A stretch of DNA of 64,000 nucleotides from Paraconiothyrium sp. Pb-2020 (taxonomy: Eukaryota; Ascomycota; Dothideomycetes; Pleosporales; Didymosphaeriaceae). Of the stretch, positions 54,916-64,000 are shown in pieces. The notes beneath the pieces are model-generated. The model was not told the DNA's origin and did not search any database. It saw only the letters and a list, made by a program, of their open reading frames with translations. Location of the stretch: contig JAJUBI010000007.1 in NCBI GenBank assembly GCA_022419385.1, positions 1,211,768 to 1,275,767 of the forward strand, read 5' to 3'. The position numbers were made by a program, and so were the translations under genes. Each line of letters opens with the position of its first letter. Position 1 is the first letter of the stretch.

Positions 54916-56656
54916 ATACCCCCTGGAGGAGAGCTGTCATGGCACATGACTTGGTATGATTCACGAACGCTTGACGGGAATTCCTGATACCCTGATACCG
55001 ATACCTTTATCACTACCTAAGTAGTCCATAATGAAATCAACGTAAAGAACTGAAACTCTATTATGATCGTCTGTGATGTCGGTGCTTTTCGTGTGAATGC
55101 CCGCGTTGCAAAATTTACGGCATAGTAACTGCGACGGGACACGACCTAAACATGTGCCTTAGCAACCTTTATCGATAGGTGTTGCCACGACACGTTGATA
55201 AACTTGTTGATGCGTGCGCGACTGCGCGTTCCTCGTTGCAGCCCGGACATATCCGACTACGCATGTTGATGCGAATCTTTGGAAGACAATACGTTGTTTG
55301 TGTGCCGATCATCTAACTTCGAAAACTCGGAGGAGCATCTCAAGCACATTTGCCCTTCCAGCCAGTACAAAAGTCTTCCTTATGGCCTGGTCGACAACAC
55401 CTGTGAACCACACATCAAGGATATTAGCCTAAGACTAAGGCATTGAGTTGTACGAATAATCCATGAAATACTCGCACAGATAATGTGACACTACTAGTGG
55501 GCTTGAATTCGGTGTTTTGACATTCCCGGTAGGAGCCACCCACGCCTCTCGGTTGTACAGGATCGCGAGCGACCTCTGGCACACTTCCAATGAACGGCCC
55601 TGGCCCCATATCGAAACACCTCCTCAGCCGCTTTTACAAGGAGAAGATGCTTATGGACTGGTGCACAAAGCAGATGGTGGTCTCTCGTACGGTGCCTAGG
55701 GCACGATCCACGGAGCCGGATAATCTCCCGTACCTCTGGTTCGCCGGCTTTATAGATTCCTAGTAGGATTACTACAAAAGGACAAGGCTGTTTTCCAAAA
55801 CGGTTCGCTGACCTTGATACTTGTAGACTAGCGCCCGTATCGGCCTACGATGTTGAAGCGCAAGTTCTTCAACTGATACATTCATCTCTAGTGACCTTCT
55901 AAAGGAGCTGTATTTCAGGCGTCTCTTCAACTACCGTCAGTGATTTCGGAACGAGGTCCGATACTCCGCATCAGTGACCATGATTTCAATGCGTTTTAAG
56001 ACGATCTTCTCGCGCGGCAAAAGTTTACCAGAAATGTTTGAGACGATTCCTACGCGGCTGGATGCAGCCCTATTACGTTATCCTAGTTTCTGCCTCGCAG
56101 CTAAGCCTTTATGCGCGAAGCCTAACATCGAATAACAACACTTCGCCCCCATATACTGAAGATTTGTGACATCAACGCCTCCTATAAGGGACCCAAAGTA
56201 TCATCCAGCACCAACACGTCGCACGAGAGGCATCGTGGCTGCAATCCTATGCACTGTCCGAAAGCATTCGTGACATCACAACTCCTTATGACGGGTCTTC
56301 GGATCGATCCTTGGGTTGGAGTCAAGTTGATCAATGCCTAATTCGGAGAGTGGCTCCCCAATGCAGGATCTGTTAACATTCGTATAAAATTGCTCAAGGC
56401 TAGGCGACCGGATAAACACCTAGAGCCTCTATACCAAGGATCATGAGACACTAGGGTAAAGTCTTGTGCATTGCTTAGCTTTACTACCATCTCCGACTTC
56501 AAGATGGTCAGACCAAATGTATAAAAGGCCACTGAATCTGCTCCCTACATCTCATCATCCAACAGACACTACAAACACAATCTACACAGCCTTCTACTCG
56601 TCTTTTAGATCTCACGTCTCATATATCGAATCACAGACACAAAAACAACCGCCAAT
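54916..56656. other. Intergenic, no supported gene
   Basis: About 1.7 kb with short ORFs only, some A/T-rich stretches and a scrambled look compared with genic DNA. It carries the TATA box of the following gene at its end. Confidence 0.5.
56520..56526 (+). promoter_or_regulatory. TATA box of the cysteine-rich secreted peptide gene
   Basis: TATAAAA 137 bp before ATG 56657, followed by a C/A-rich leader. Confidence 0.6.
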
Positions 56657-57130
56657 ATGAAATTCAGCATCATCGCCAGCATCTTTGCTCTTGCCAGCGT
56701 TGGCATGGCCGCCCCTTCTCCAAGTACGTTATCTTTGGAGAGGCATCCCTTCGCGATGCTCTGGCTAAACTCTACTCCCTATAGATGACGCGGTCAAGAT
56801 CAACCAAGCTTTGGCGGACTACGAGAAAATCACCTCTCTCAAGACGCGTGCCGCTGCGCCCGGTACGACTTTGAACAAGAGAGGTCCCTGCCCCGAAGCA
56901 GGATCCGGCAACATTGACCCGTGCTGCTTTGACGGAGGTCCAGACGCAAACTGCCAGTCTCGCGCCAACTGCTACACCCGTTGCGGGCCTAGCGGACCCA
57001 ACGATATTGGAGGTTCTTTGGGATGTGTCGCTGGTAAGTCGTCTTTGCCGTGACAAGTGTACAAGATCCTTGTGCTTACAATTTATGCCTAGGCTGCGCC
57101 TCAGTTTGCCCTAGTGACCCAGTGTGTTAA
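56657..57130 (+). CDS. Cysteine-rich secreted prepropeptide, 117 aa, 10 cysteines
   Basis: Exons 56657-56723, 56785-57033 and 57093-57130 join in frame to 117 aa. Residues 1-18 (MKFSIIASIFALASVGMA) form a signal peptide. A propeptide (NDAVKINQALADYEKITSLK and following) ends in LNKR, a Kex2-type dibasic site, leaving a mature peptide of about 60 residues starting GPCPEAGSG. This contains all 10 cysteines, including a vicinal CC (DPCCFDGG) and the end GCASVCPSDPVC, enough for five disulphides, and is rich in Gly, Pro and Asn. The last two cysteine pairs are encoded by the tiny third exon. The layout fits secreted effectors or antimicrobial peptides; I cannot match it to a named family. It has a TATA box and no close neighbour gene. 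Confidence 0.88.
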
Positions 57131-58462
57131 GAGAAGGATTTCTCTACTCTCTCTGGGCAGCTACGGTGGAGGCTACTGGAATGTCAAGGGAGCGACGAGC
57201 AAGCCAATATCGCAGTGGTCCCGCTGAATTTCATCGCAGCTGCTACGATGGGGTGCGTAGAGCTTTGCCTTTTCACACATAGCCCTGATCATTGTATATC
57301 AGTTACAGTTGGTCTCTCTTGCATGTACATGTAAAGTAGCTCTCCTACTTAGCACATTGTAGTAACTTATCTGAAATAACTCAACGTACGAGCCTACCAC
57401 GTAATATTCTCCCCATTGAAGTCACTAAATATCTGGTGATACGGGAACATGATATCGGTCCTACACCTAATTGTGCTGCATCTCGCTTCAAGAGACATAC
57501 TTTGGTGAAGGGCGAGAGACATTTGAATAGCCGTGATCTTGTGATAGCTAAAATCTCTTATGGGGAGAGCAGATGTCAAAGTACAAGATATGATGTTTTC
57601 GCCCCTAATCAATGCAGATTATAGGTTTTATTCGAACTTAATGTCTACGTACCTAGTTTTGGTACGGTACAAGGTGTCTTCCGGTAAGAGTGGAAGGACG
57701 CTACACATGACGATTCCTTGTCAAGGAGGTCCATCTAATTATCACCAATGGTATTCGTAAATTCACGAAACAATGTTGCACTCATTTACCATCGCGCTCT
57801 TCCTCTCTCCTCTCCCTATTCATTGCCTCTTCCCTGTGTCTTTCTTTTACCTTCCTAGGCTTCTTCGCACTAATCGGTCCCTCTGCGCTCCTGTCTTTCC
57901 ACTATCATCAAAATCTGTGTCAGCACGTGCTCGTTTCTTGCCTGTTGACGTTTGGTTGACTTACCATCCCGCCGTATCGGTAATGTCGGTGTGCATCTTC
58001 CAAGCCTCGAGCATCTTCTACACCGCCGGAAACTGATTTCCAGCATGGACCAGGGCACACAAAATGCCATTGATGCGTTTCGTCAATTTGACAGCGGACG
58101 AGGACAGAGCGCGGCGTCGAGCACAGGGTGCAGGCTTTCGTCATTGCTGTTGAAGGCGGGTGGACTTTGGCTAAAGCATGCAACAAGGATTGACTAGTCG
58201 TACGTAGAAGACCCCAAGCCTTCCTCTGTTGATATCCGGGCCTGGTGGAAAACGTAAATATTGTTGTCTGAAGCTGCCTCCACCAGACGTAAAATCGATA
58301 GTGATGATGTCATTCACTAGCGCACAAAGTTGCTTCTTGTATAACGTAGGAATCAGATAGTTAAATATCTCCATATCGAGTCCTTTCACGCATCGCAGAG
58401 TTCGTAAGCCTCTTTCAATAACCATGGTATGACTACGTGGTTGTGAGCCCGCATTGCTATGC
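57131..58462. other. Intergenic, no supported gene
   Basis: About 1.3 kb between convergent genes. ORFs near 57773-58197 on both strands overlap one another and look random. Confidence 0.5.
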
Positions 58463-60187
58463 TTAAGGTAATAGCCCACCCAAAGGCAACTTCTGCCTTT
58501 CCACCACTACCCAGCCACATTTCGGACCTTCCCTTTTATCGGCACGGTCCTCATGACGTCCTCTTGCCTCATGCTCACCTGGGTCCTCCGGATATTTCCT
58601 CAGATGTTCGACCGCCCAAATCAACTCCTTAGTTAACACAGGCGGCACCAGACCTTCGCCTCTAATCGTTCCTAAGCCCGCAATTCTAAAGAAACCTTCC
58701 AGCCACTCTATTGTATGTCCCTCTTCCCATGGAATATCGTGAAATTTCTTGCCTTCAGATCTCGTCTGTCGCGCCCTCTCGGTCTCCCACTTTTCCTGTT
58801 CTTTTAGCGGCGGAAGCGGCAACGCGTTTCTCCCTGAGAAAAGTCTTGCGAGCGCGATAGCCTGGTACTCGAAGCTGCGGAAGGTCAGAGTGCGCGGCAT
58901 GCCGACGATAGCCAGGGTCTTGAAGTCCTGGAAAAAAGTATGCCAATACGTCTTGATCAGCTTACTCGCTTCGTAGTCCCACAATGGTCTCCCGTTGGCT
59001 TTTACGTTCCAGAAGGGAAAGCTGGGCTTGTATCCTGTGCAGTACAGCACCGCGTCAACGTCGTCGAGGTACGTGTCGTCATCAAAGACGATGCGGCCGC
59101 TGGGAAGATACTCTTTGATAACCGGCTTCCACTCAATGCCTGACAGTGGACCGTCGCCGTCCCAGCGCGCTTTCGACCGGCGTGATTGGTAGACAGGTGC
59201 GCTGGCAACGCCAACGAGATCAACAGAGAGGTCGTGCCCTGAAGCGGAGTTACCGATAACGAGGACCTTTTTGCCGGCGTAGATTGAGGGCGAGCGGTAT
59301 TCCTTGGAGTGAGATATGCGGTCTGGGTACTTCGTTATGTACTCTTCTAGACCAACAACGTGAGGAATCTGCAATGGTCAGCAAGAGGTGCAATGGCGAG
59401 CTTTGATTTACTTGGAAAGAGCCTACGTAAGGAACCGCATAGTGGCCGTTCGCCAGAATCACATCGTCGAAATCCTCTTCCCACCAGATGTCCACACGTC
59501 TAAGGGCATCATGCTTTCTGAGAGTTAGCTTCCATCGCTCGGACCCTTCGCTGGTAGAAGGGGGTAGCTTTGTGATATCCTCAACGGTAGTGTTTAATTG
59601 CAGAAAAGCATCTGTTTTGTGAAAGGAGAAGTAGTTCTCCACATATTGCCGCGGGATGTAATGCGGTGCGAACGGCCCATACGCAAAGGGCGAATCAGAA
59701 AATGACATTGCAATGGCCGGCACATTGGTACTGTAACTCGTCAAATGAAGTATTATCCAAGGGTACTATAATACATACGTTAGAGAATTGTAGATTGGCG
59801 TCTTGGTCCATCGCTCTTGTTGAATGGGCGGCGTAATCCTAGGTAGCGCTTCCGGGATTTCTACAGGGGGGTCGGTATCTGGAGGAAGTTGTCCAGGATA
59901 TAGAGGAAGAGGATTTGGTTCAGCATCGTATATCCTTTTTATATGTCAGAGGATGGTATCCCCACCATCAAGGTTGGTCGGATCTCTACCATGTCCCACC
60001 TGCCGTTTCTCTTCTTTCAAACACCTGGATGCGATCAAAGTAGTTCTCTGCCTTGAGAGCTGCAGCTGTCGCCGCTCCTACGAGATGATGTCAAACATTC
60101 GTGTGGGCCAAGCAAATTAGGGTGGGAGTTACCTGCTGCACCGGCACCAACGACCGCTACGGATCTGATCTGGCTTTTGGTGGCCAT
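58463..60187 (-). CDS. Flavin-containing monooxygenase (FMO-like)
   Basis: Exons 60133-60187, 59990-60077, 59779-59934, 59412-59730 and 58463-59368 give 507 aa. The first exon encodes MATKSQIRSVAVVGAGAAG, the FAD-binding GxGxxG start, and the second supplies FERRETAGGTW. A second Rossmann motif KKVLVIGNSASGHDLSVDLV binds NADPH. The FMO fingerprint region is KYPDRISHSKEYR (His and Tyr kept, the usual Gly replaced by Asp), and VDAVLYCTGYKPSFPF is the conserved C-terminal ATG-type motif. The enzyme should oxygenate N or S atoms of small molecules. The third exon needs an AAG acceptor (59935) to give WIYDAEPNPLPLYPGQLPPD. No signal peptide. It lies just upstream of thioredoxin in the same orientation. 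Confidence 0.95.
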
Positions 60188-60575
60188 AGCGCTTTGATAG
60201 TGTCAGTCGTACCAGAGAATGTTCACAAGAGTTGGTTTGAAAGGTATCAGTCGACATTGAACGAGTGTTATCGTCTGACGAATCACGTCGAATCGTCATT
60301 CCGACACCACATAACGCAATATGAGTCACGTGTTGGGATCTACCTCTGCACATACAGTGGTGCAGAAGACTGCATGCATATTACGTTCGCATAGACTTCC
60401 AATTGCTGCCGTTGGAGTTGATCGTCCTGTCGCCTTATGCGACGTATGTATCAGCACCGTCCCCTCTATTTCCGCCAAAACAAGAACCAGATCAGAAATG
60501 CTGCAAACAAGAGTGCCGGATACGGAGTCCTACTAATATTAGTCGCCTTTTCCAGATGTCCCAGGTTCGAATGGC
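60188..60575. other. Intergenic between FMO start and thioredoxin stop
   Basis: 388 bp on the minus-strand promoter side of the FMO gene. No gene or repeat seen. A GGTTCGAA near 60564 resembles a tRNA B box but no tRNA fold is present. Confidence 0.4.
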
Positions 60576-61040
60576 TCACCCTGATCCACCCCCTCCAAAC
60601 TCAACCTGACTGAACTCCTCTTCTTCATCATCCGTGGTCGTCTCCCCATTGCCTCTCTTTCGCGCATAGACTACCAGTTTCTTAATCGCATTCGGATCCG
60701 CACCCCTCACAGCCTTACACGGAACTCCATTTCTCAGGAGCAGAAATGTAGGCATTGCGGAGATCTTGTACTGCTGCGCAACATCTTTCGTCGCATCTAC
60801 ATCCACTTTGACAAACGCTAGTTTCTTATCCGAAGCATTCTCGGCTGCAATTTTCTCAAAGAAAGGGGCGATAGCCTTGCAGGGAGGACACCTGGTGTGA
60901 TTGATAATGGATATAAGTTGTTAACGAGAAAGTGCAGAGGAAGCTTACCACGTGGCCCAGAAGTCGATGAGAGTGTATTCGTTATCGTGGATGAGATCTT
61001 CGAGCTGTGAGCTGGTCGATATAGACGTGTAGCTAGCCAT
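60576..61040 (-). CDS. Thioredoxin with CPPC active site
   Basis: Exons 60949-61040 and 60576-60891 join to 135 aa. The thioredoxin fold is complete: YTLIDFWATWCPPCKAIAPF with the redox centre Cys32-Pro-Pro-Cys35, KLAFVKVDVDATKDVAQQYK, the cis-proline SAMPTFLLLRNG and the strand KAVRGADPNAIKKLV. The active site is CPPC rather than the usual CGPC, and the intron falls inside the codon of the preceding Trp31. After the fold comes an acidic, Gly-rich tail (TTDDEEEEFSQVEFGGGGSG). ATG 61040 (MASYTSIST) is chosen; the frame is open further upstream (to a GTG at 61148, with an ATG near 61137), so a longer N-terminus is possible. Role: disulphide reduction or, with CPPC, altered redox potential. Confidence 0.93.
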
Positions 61041-62303
61041 GTCATCAGATTTTGGTCTCACTGTGTCGAACCGTGGTTGGTATCGAGGATGGATGGACCC
61101 GCCCAGCCTCGGGGAGCTCGAGGAACACTGTGGCATGGGGCCGACCACCAGCCACGCACCGCCACGTCAGTTCTAGGCTTAGTGTTTACCCCGCGCTTGT
61201 CTCGATACGGGAATTACGAAAGGTCACTTTTCTCTCTGGCACAACTTTCTACGAAGTGGCATCAGCTGCGTCAAACATTACCCGGCTCTGTGGTGGGAAG
61301 AATTATGTTTGTCGAGCGTTTTGGCCTCTTTGAGTACGGCATTGGCCCATGTCGGCACTGATTGGTCAACGAAGCAAAGATCATCATCAGGGTGGATAAA
61401 ATGCTGCGAGGTATGCTTCTGGCCAAGTACGTAGGCTACTCCTTGCACGTAATAAACGCGAATAGCTCCCAGCGTTGGTCGGTACGTGTAAATCGTAACA
61501 TTTGTTGCATTGATCTGCTTGTATCGTTCTAAGTTTCTTAATAACTTGTCTATACTATGGGAGTTAGTCAGGATTTCAACACAAGCCTTCTACTTGGCAC
61601 TTGAATCGTGGTCTCGATTTTGATCACGAAGCGAGCTACACATCATTTCCCCTTTGAAAACAATCAAATGGTGTCTGATGTGCACGATTGTTAACGCATG
61701 AAATTGTGTGACGGTAGAATGCCCCTATCCCAGATCCAATTTCGATAGTCTGTTGGCATTCTTCCCTTACCACCTGGCGAATGGTAACATTTCAGCGTGG
61801 AAGTTCCTTCCTACCAATGCCGTACATTACCAAGAAGAAAGCCCGTAGGAGAGAACGGATATCGGGTCGGTAAGGTTACACTTTACGGTCAGGGGCGCCG
61901 CACGCCTGTATATGAGGTAATGATCAGCATCCGCAGAACAGGATTAGCCTAGCGTATGACGGAATGCAATTCTGCGGGATTCCATCTAGACCAGGCGGTC
62001 AGCTCGTGTTAAGGGACTTGAAGGTATAAAGAAGTTCGGAGCGCAAGCACATATAAGTATTAGATTAGTGATGTTCCTGTTTCCTTGTTTCCCTTTCGGT
62101 GGCCTATATTTTCTTCCCAACGCCATGCCATGCTATGCGAGAACGGGTATTAATCATGCATCGCTTCCGAAACGCCTTGGTCCCATAGCGGTTGTTCGCT
62201 CATGTCGTCCAAAATGTCGTATATGATGACCGCGAGGTCGTGTCCATTGCCTTGGACCCTATGTTTCATCGGAAAATCGTCCTCATACCGCCTCACAATA
62301 TTT
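61041..62303. other. Intergenic, no supported gene
   Basis: About 1.26 kb, A/T-rich in 61440-61680. An unsupported 63-codon minus-strand ORF (62150-62341) overlaps the end of the next gene. Confidence 0.45.
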
Positions 62304-64000
62304 TTAACCCTGCGGGATGGTCCTCCGGATGATGAAGACACCGACTTCTACACCTCTGGACTCTGACCGGATATCGTCGGCTTTTCGATTCGCAACGCCG
62401 TCTAGTACCTCTTGGATCAGATGCGAACCTGTCATCTCCGACGTGGGCAGCTTCTTAACCTGCCGAAAGTACTTGTTGACCGTCTCACGAATGCGAGGTT
62501 TCTCTTGTTTGATCCACCAGTCGTTCGCCCATGCCGTTCTCTCCAGGACCGCTTCTTCCTTTGATGCTTGTACCACAGTAAAGACCGAATTTCTGTCGCC
62601 AGAACCGCCCTCACTCAGCATGCTACAGTAACGCGTCACCTGGTCATGCAGCCTCTCGTACTCGTCGAGGTAGTTCACCGAGCTCATCTGACCTAGGCTT
62701 TTGCCTAGTTCGGAGGATAGATCATGTACAACTGTAATCGCGCGTAATAATGGGTCGAGGATCGGGCCGAGATAATGTTGCATAAAAGAGCGAGCTCCAG
62801 TTTTGGTGGGGTAGATGAAAAGCAACATGCCATTATGAGGTGACAATTCGACCAATCGGTCATGAAGTAACGAACGACCCCTGAGTTGAAACATTTCCGC
62901 ATATTCGTTTGTGTTCGTTGGCGGAATGTAACGTTCGACTATGGAGACATTTACGCTGCCTGGGGGAAAAACGGGCCGTGGGGAAGCGGGAAGGAGCTTG
63001 GAATCAAGCTGATAGTCTGGGATTGCCACGGCACTATCGAAGACTTTGCTGGTGAAGTATTCATCCCCACCGACCGCGGGACCTGGAGTAGAGGGCGGCG
63101 ATTTAGGAAGATCGGAAAGTGTGAAGCGGCCGGGGAGGGCATGAAAAACATTTATCCAGGCCGTGTTGGTGGGCGATTGATCATGAATGGCAGCGAGATG
63201 TGTGGGAAAAGATGGCCGGTGGTAGATGGGCATGGCAGTGCGTGAGAAAGGATCTTGACGGAGCTCACAGCTTCAGAGGTCGACTCGGTTACTGCAACAA
63301 GTCAGCATAACTCTCCGGTGCGCCGTGGAGCTGCACTTACTGAGCGTCTCCTTTACGCTTTGCGTCCAGGCTTCCTTGCCTGCCGTACCGCTCGCCTCTA
63401 CAATCGTGGGCACGACGATCGGAGCCGATCCTAGTGACGGAGGGCTGGCTACGGTAGCAAGATTTGGCGACAGTCCTGGGTCGGAGCTGGGTGGCGAGCC
63501 AAGGGCGACGGTCCTGACATTCACAAGGGCTCCCCAGTTGAAGGTGCCTGGCTCTGTTGGTGGTGTTACGATGGGTACGATGCGATCAAGGTTGGGCTTG
63601 GCGGGACTCGGACTCGTGGTGTGAAGATCGTCGGCCCCGTCGAGCTGGCACATGCGCGGGCTGAGGACATGAAGAGGGTCCTCCGGGTTCGACAGTGGAC
63701 CGGCACCTAGGGAGAATGAAGGATTGGAGTGCAAACGGGGTCGATCCGGATGAGGAACGGCAATGCCCAAGACGTCGAACGAGGGGAGGCGGAGGTTGTG
63801 CGCGGTTCTCGCTATGGGTGGGGCAGGCAGCGAGACATGGGACGCTGGCACGACGGTGGCTGCGAAGTCAAGAGTGAGATCCGGCTGCTGTGTGTGTCGT
63901 GGAGCGGTGAGGGGCTTGGAATGTCTAAGGGTGAGGGTGCTGGGACTGGGAAGAGAGAGACCAGAGATGGTTCGAGAAGAGCAGGGCTGTCGTTCGCGTG
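62304..64000 (-). CDS. Conserved fungal protein, unknown function, with apparent frameshift; 5' end outside window
   Basis: The frame enters from the right edge and is open to 63341 (exon 63341->64000), then a 49-bp GTAAGT...CAG intron, then exon 63291 down to the stop at 62304. Exon 1 carries a disordered S/P-rich start (SGLSLPSPSTLTLRHSKPLT) with LRLPSFDVLGIAVPHPDRP, and later GTFNWGALVNVRTVALGSPP. In exon 2 the first frame reads VKILSHALPCPSTTGHLFPH and then would stop at 63152, while the continuing sequence LAAIHDQSPTNTAWINVFHA and FERYIPP-type sequence (VSIVERYIPPTNTNEYAEMF) is in the next frame, implying one base missing near 63194-63198. The end is VEVGVFIIRRTIPQG. Fungus-specific, cytosolic by appearance; I know no function. 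Confidence 0.75.

Noticed and set aside
62150..62341. 63-codon minus-strand ORF with protein-like end DLAVIIYDILDDMSEQPLW
   Set aside because: It overlaps the end of the unknown gene, starts at GTG and has no sign of splicing; could be a read-through frame but not supported.

Overview
The window is nuclear DNA of a filamentous ascomycete, probably a Dothideomycete or close relative (class is an inference). Evidence: many genes split by 46-120 bp spliceosomal introns with GTAAGT/GTACGT/GTATGT-type donors and mostly YAG acceptors; a fungal-only DASH subunit (Duo1); mitochondrial Ilv2 with a presequence; a Leloir galactokinase with two introns; small secreted proteins; and fungal-type ABCB, BSC6-like MFS and NRPS-like genes. 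I found no tRNA, rRNA, CRISPR or intact transposon. Splice joins were solved by reading frame, protein-family continuity and total length divisible by three.

Region 1 to 32 kb is mainly housekeeping: a half-size ABC transporter cut by the left edge (-), an unknown 250-aa protein (-), galactokinase GAL1 (-), DASH subunit DUO1 (-) divergent from an S/T-P-rich protein (+), a tubulin-tyrosine-ligase-like protein (-), replication factor MCM10 (-) divergent from RNase H2 subunit B (+, apparently carrying two compensating frameshifts), three small uncertain ORFs, acetolactate synthase ILV2 (-) divergent from a TRAPPC12-like protein (+), a U2SURP/SR140-like splicing factor (-) divergent from a conserved protein ending in a PIP-box-like motif (+), and an enoyl-CoA hydratase (-).

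Region 33 to 54 kb is more accessory: a 10-exon gene for an adenylation domain fused, without a carrier domain, to a membrane segment and an FNR-like nucleotide-binding end; a small secreted protein; a BSC6-like MFS transporter; a proline-rich protein; a secreted M28 (glutamate carboxypeptidase II-like) peptidase; an S58 aminopeptidase; and a full-length ABCB multidrug transporter. An activating enzyme, two exporters and two peptidases lie together, but there is no classical PKS, multimodular NRPS, terpene synthase or cluster-specific transcription factor, so calling this a biosynthetic cluster is only a hypothesis.

Region 54 to 64 kb holds a small hydrophilin-like gene, a 10-cysteine secreted prepropeptide with a Kex2-type site, a flavin-containing monooxygenase, a thioredoxin with a CPPC active site, and a conserved unknown protein cut by the right edge and carrying an apparent one-base frameshift.

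Most notable: the carrier-less adenylation-membrane-oxidoreductase fusion; Val at the ILV2 position that is Pro192 in yeast (a sulfonylurea-resistance position); the cysteine-rich prepropeptide; the CPPC thioredoxin; the apparent frameshifts in two otherwise conserved genes; and non-standard splice sites (one GC-AG intron and three AAG acceptors).
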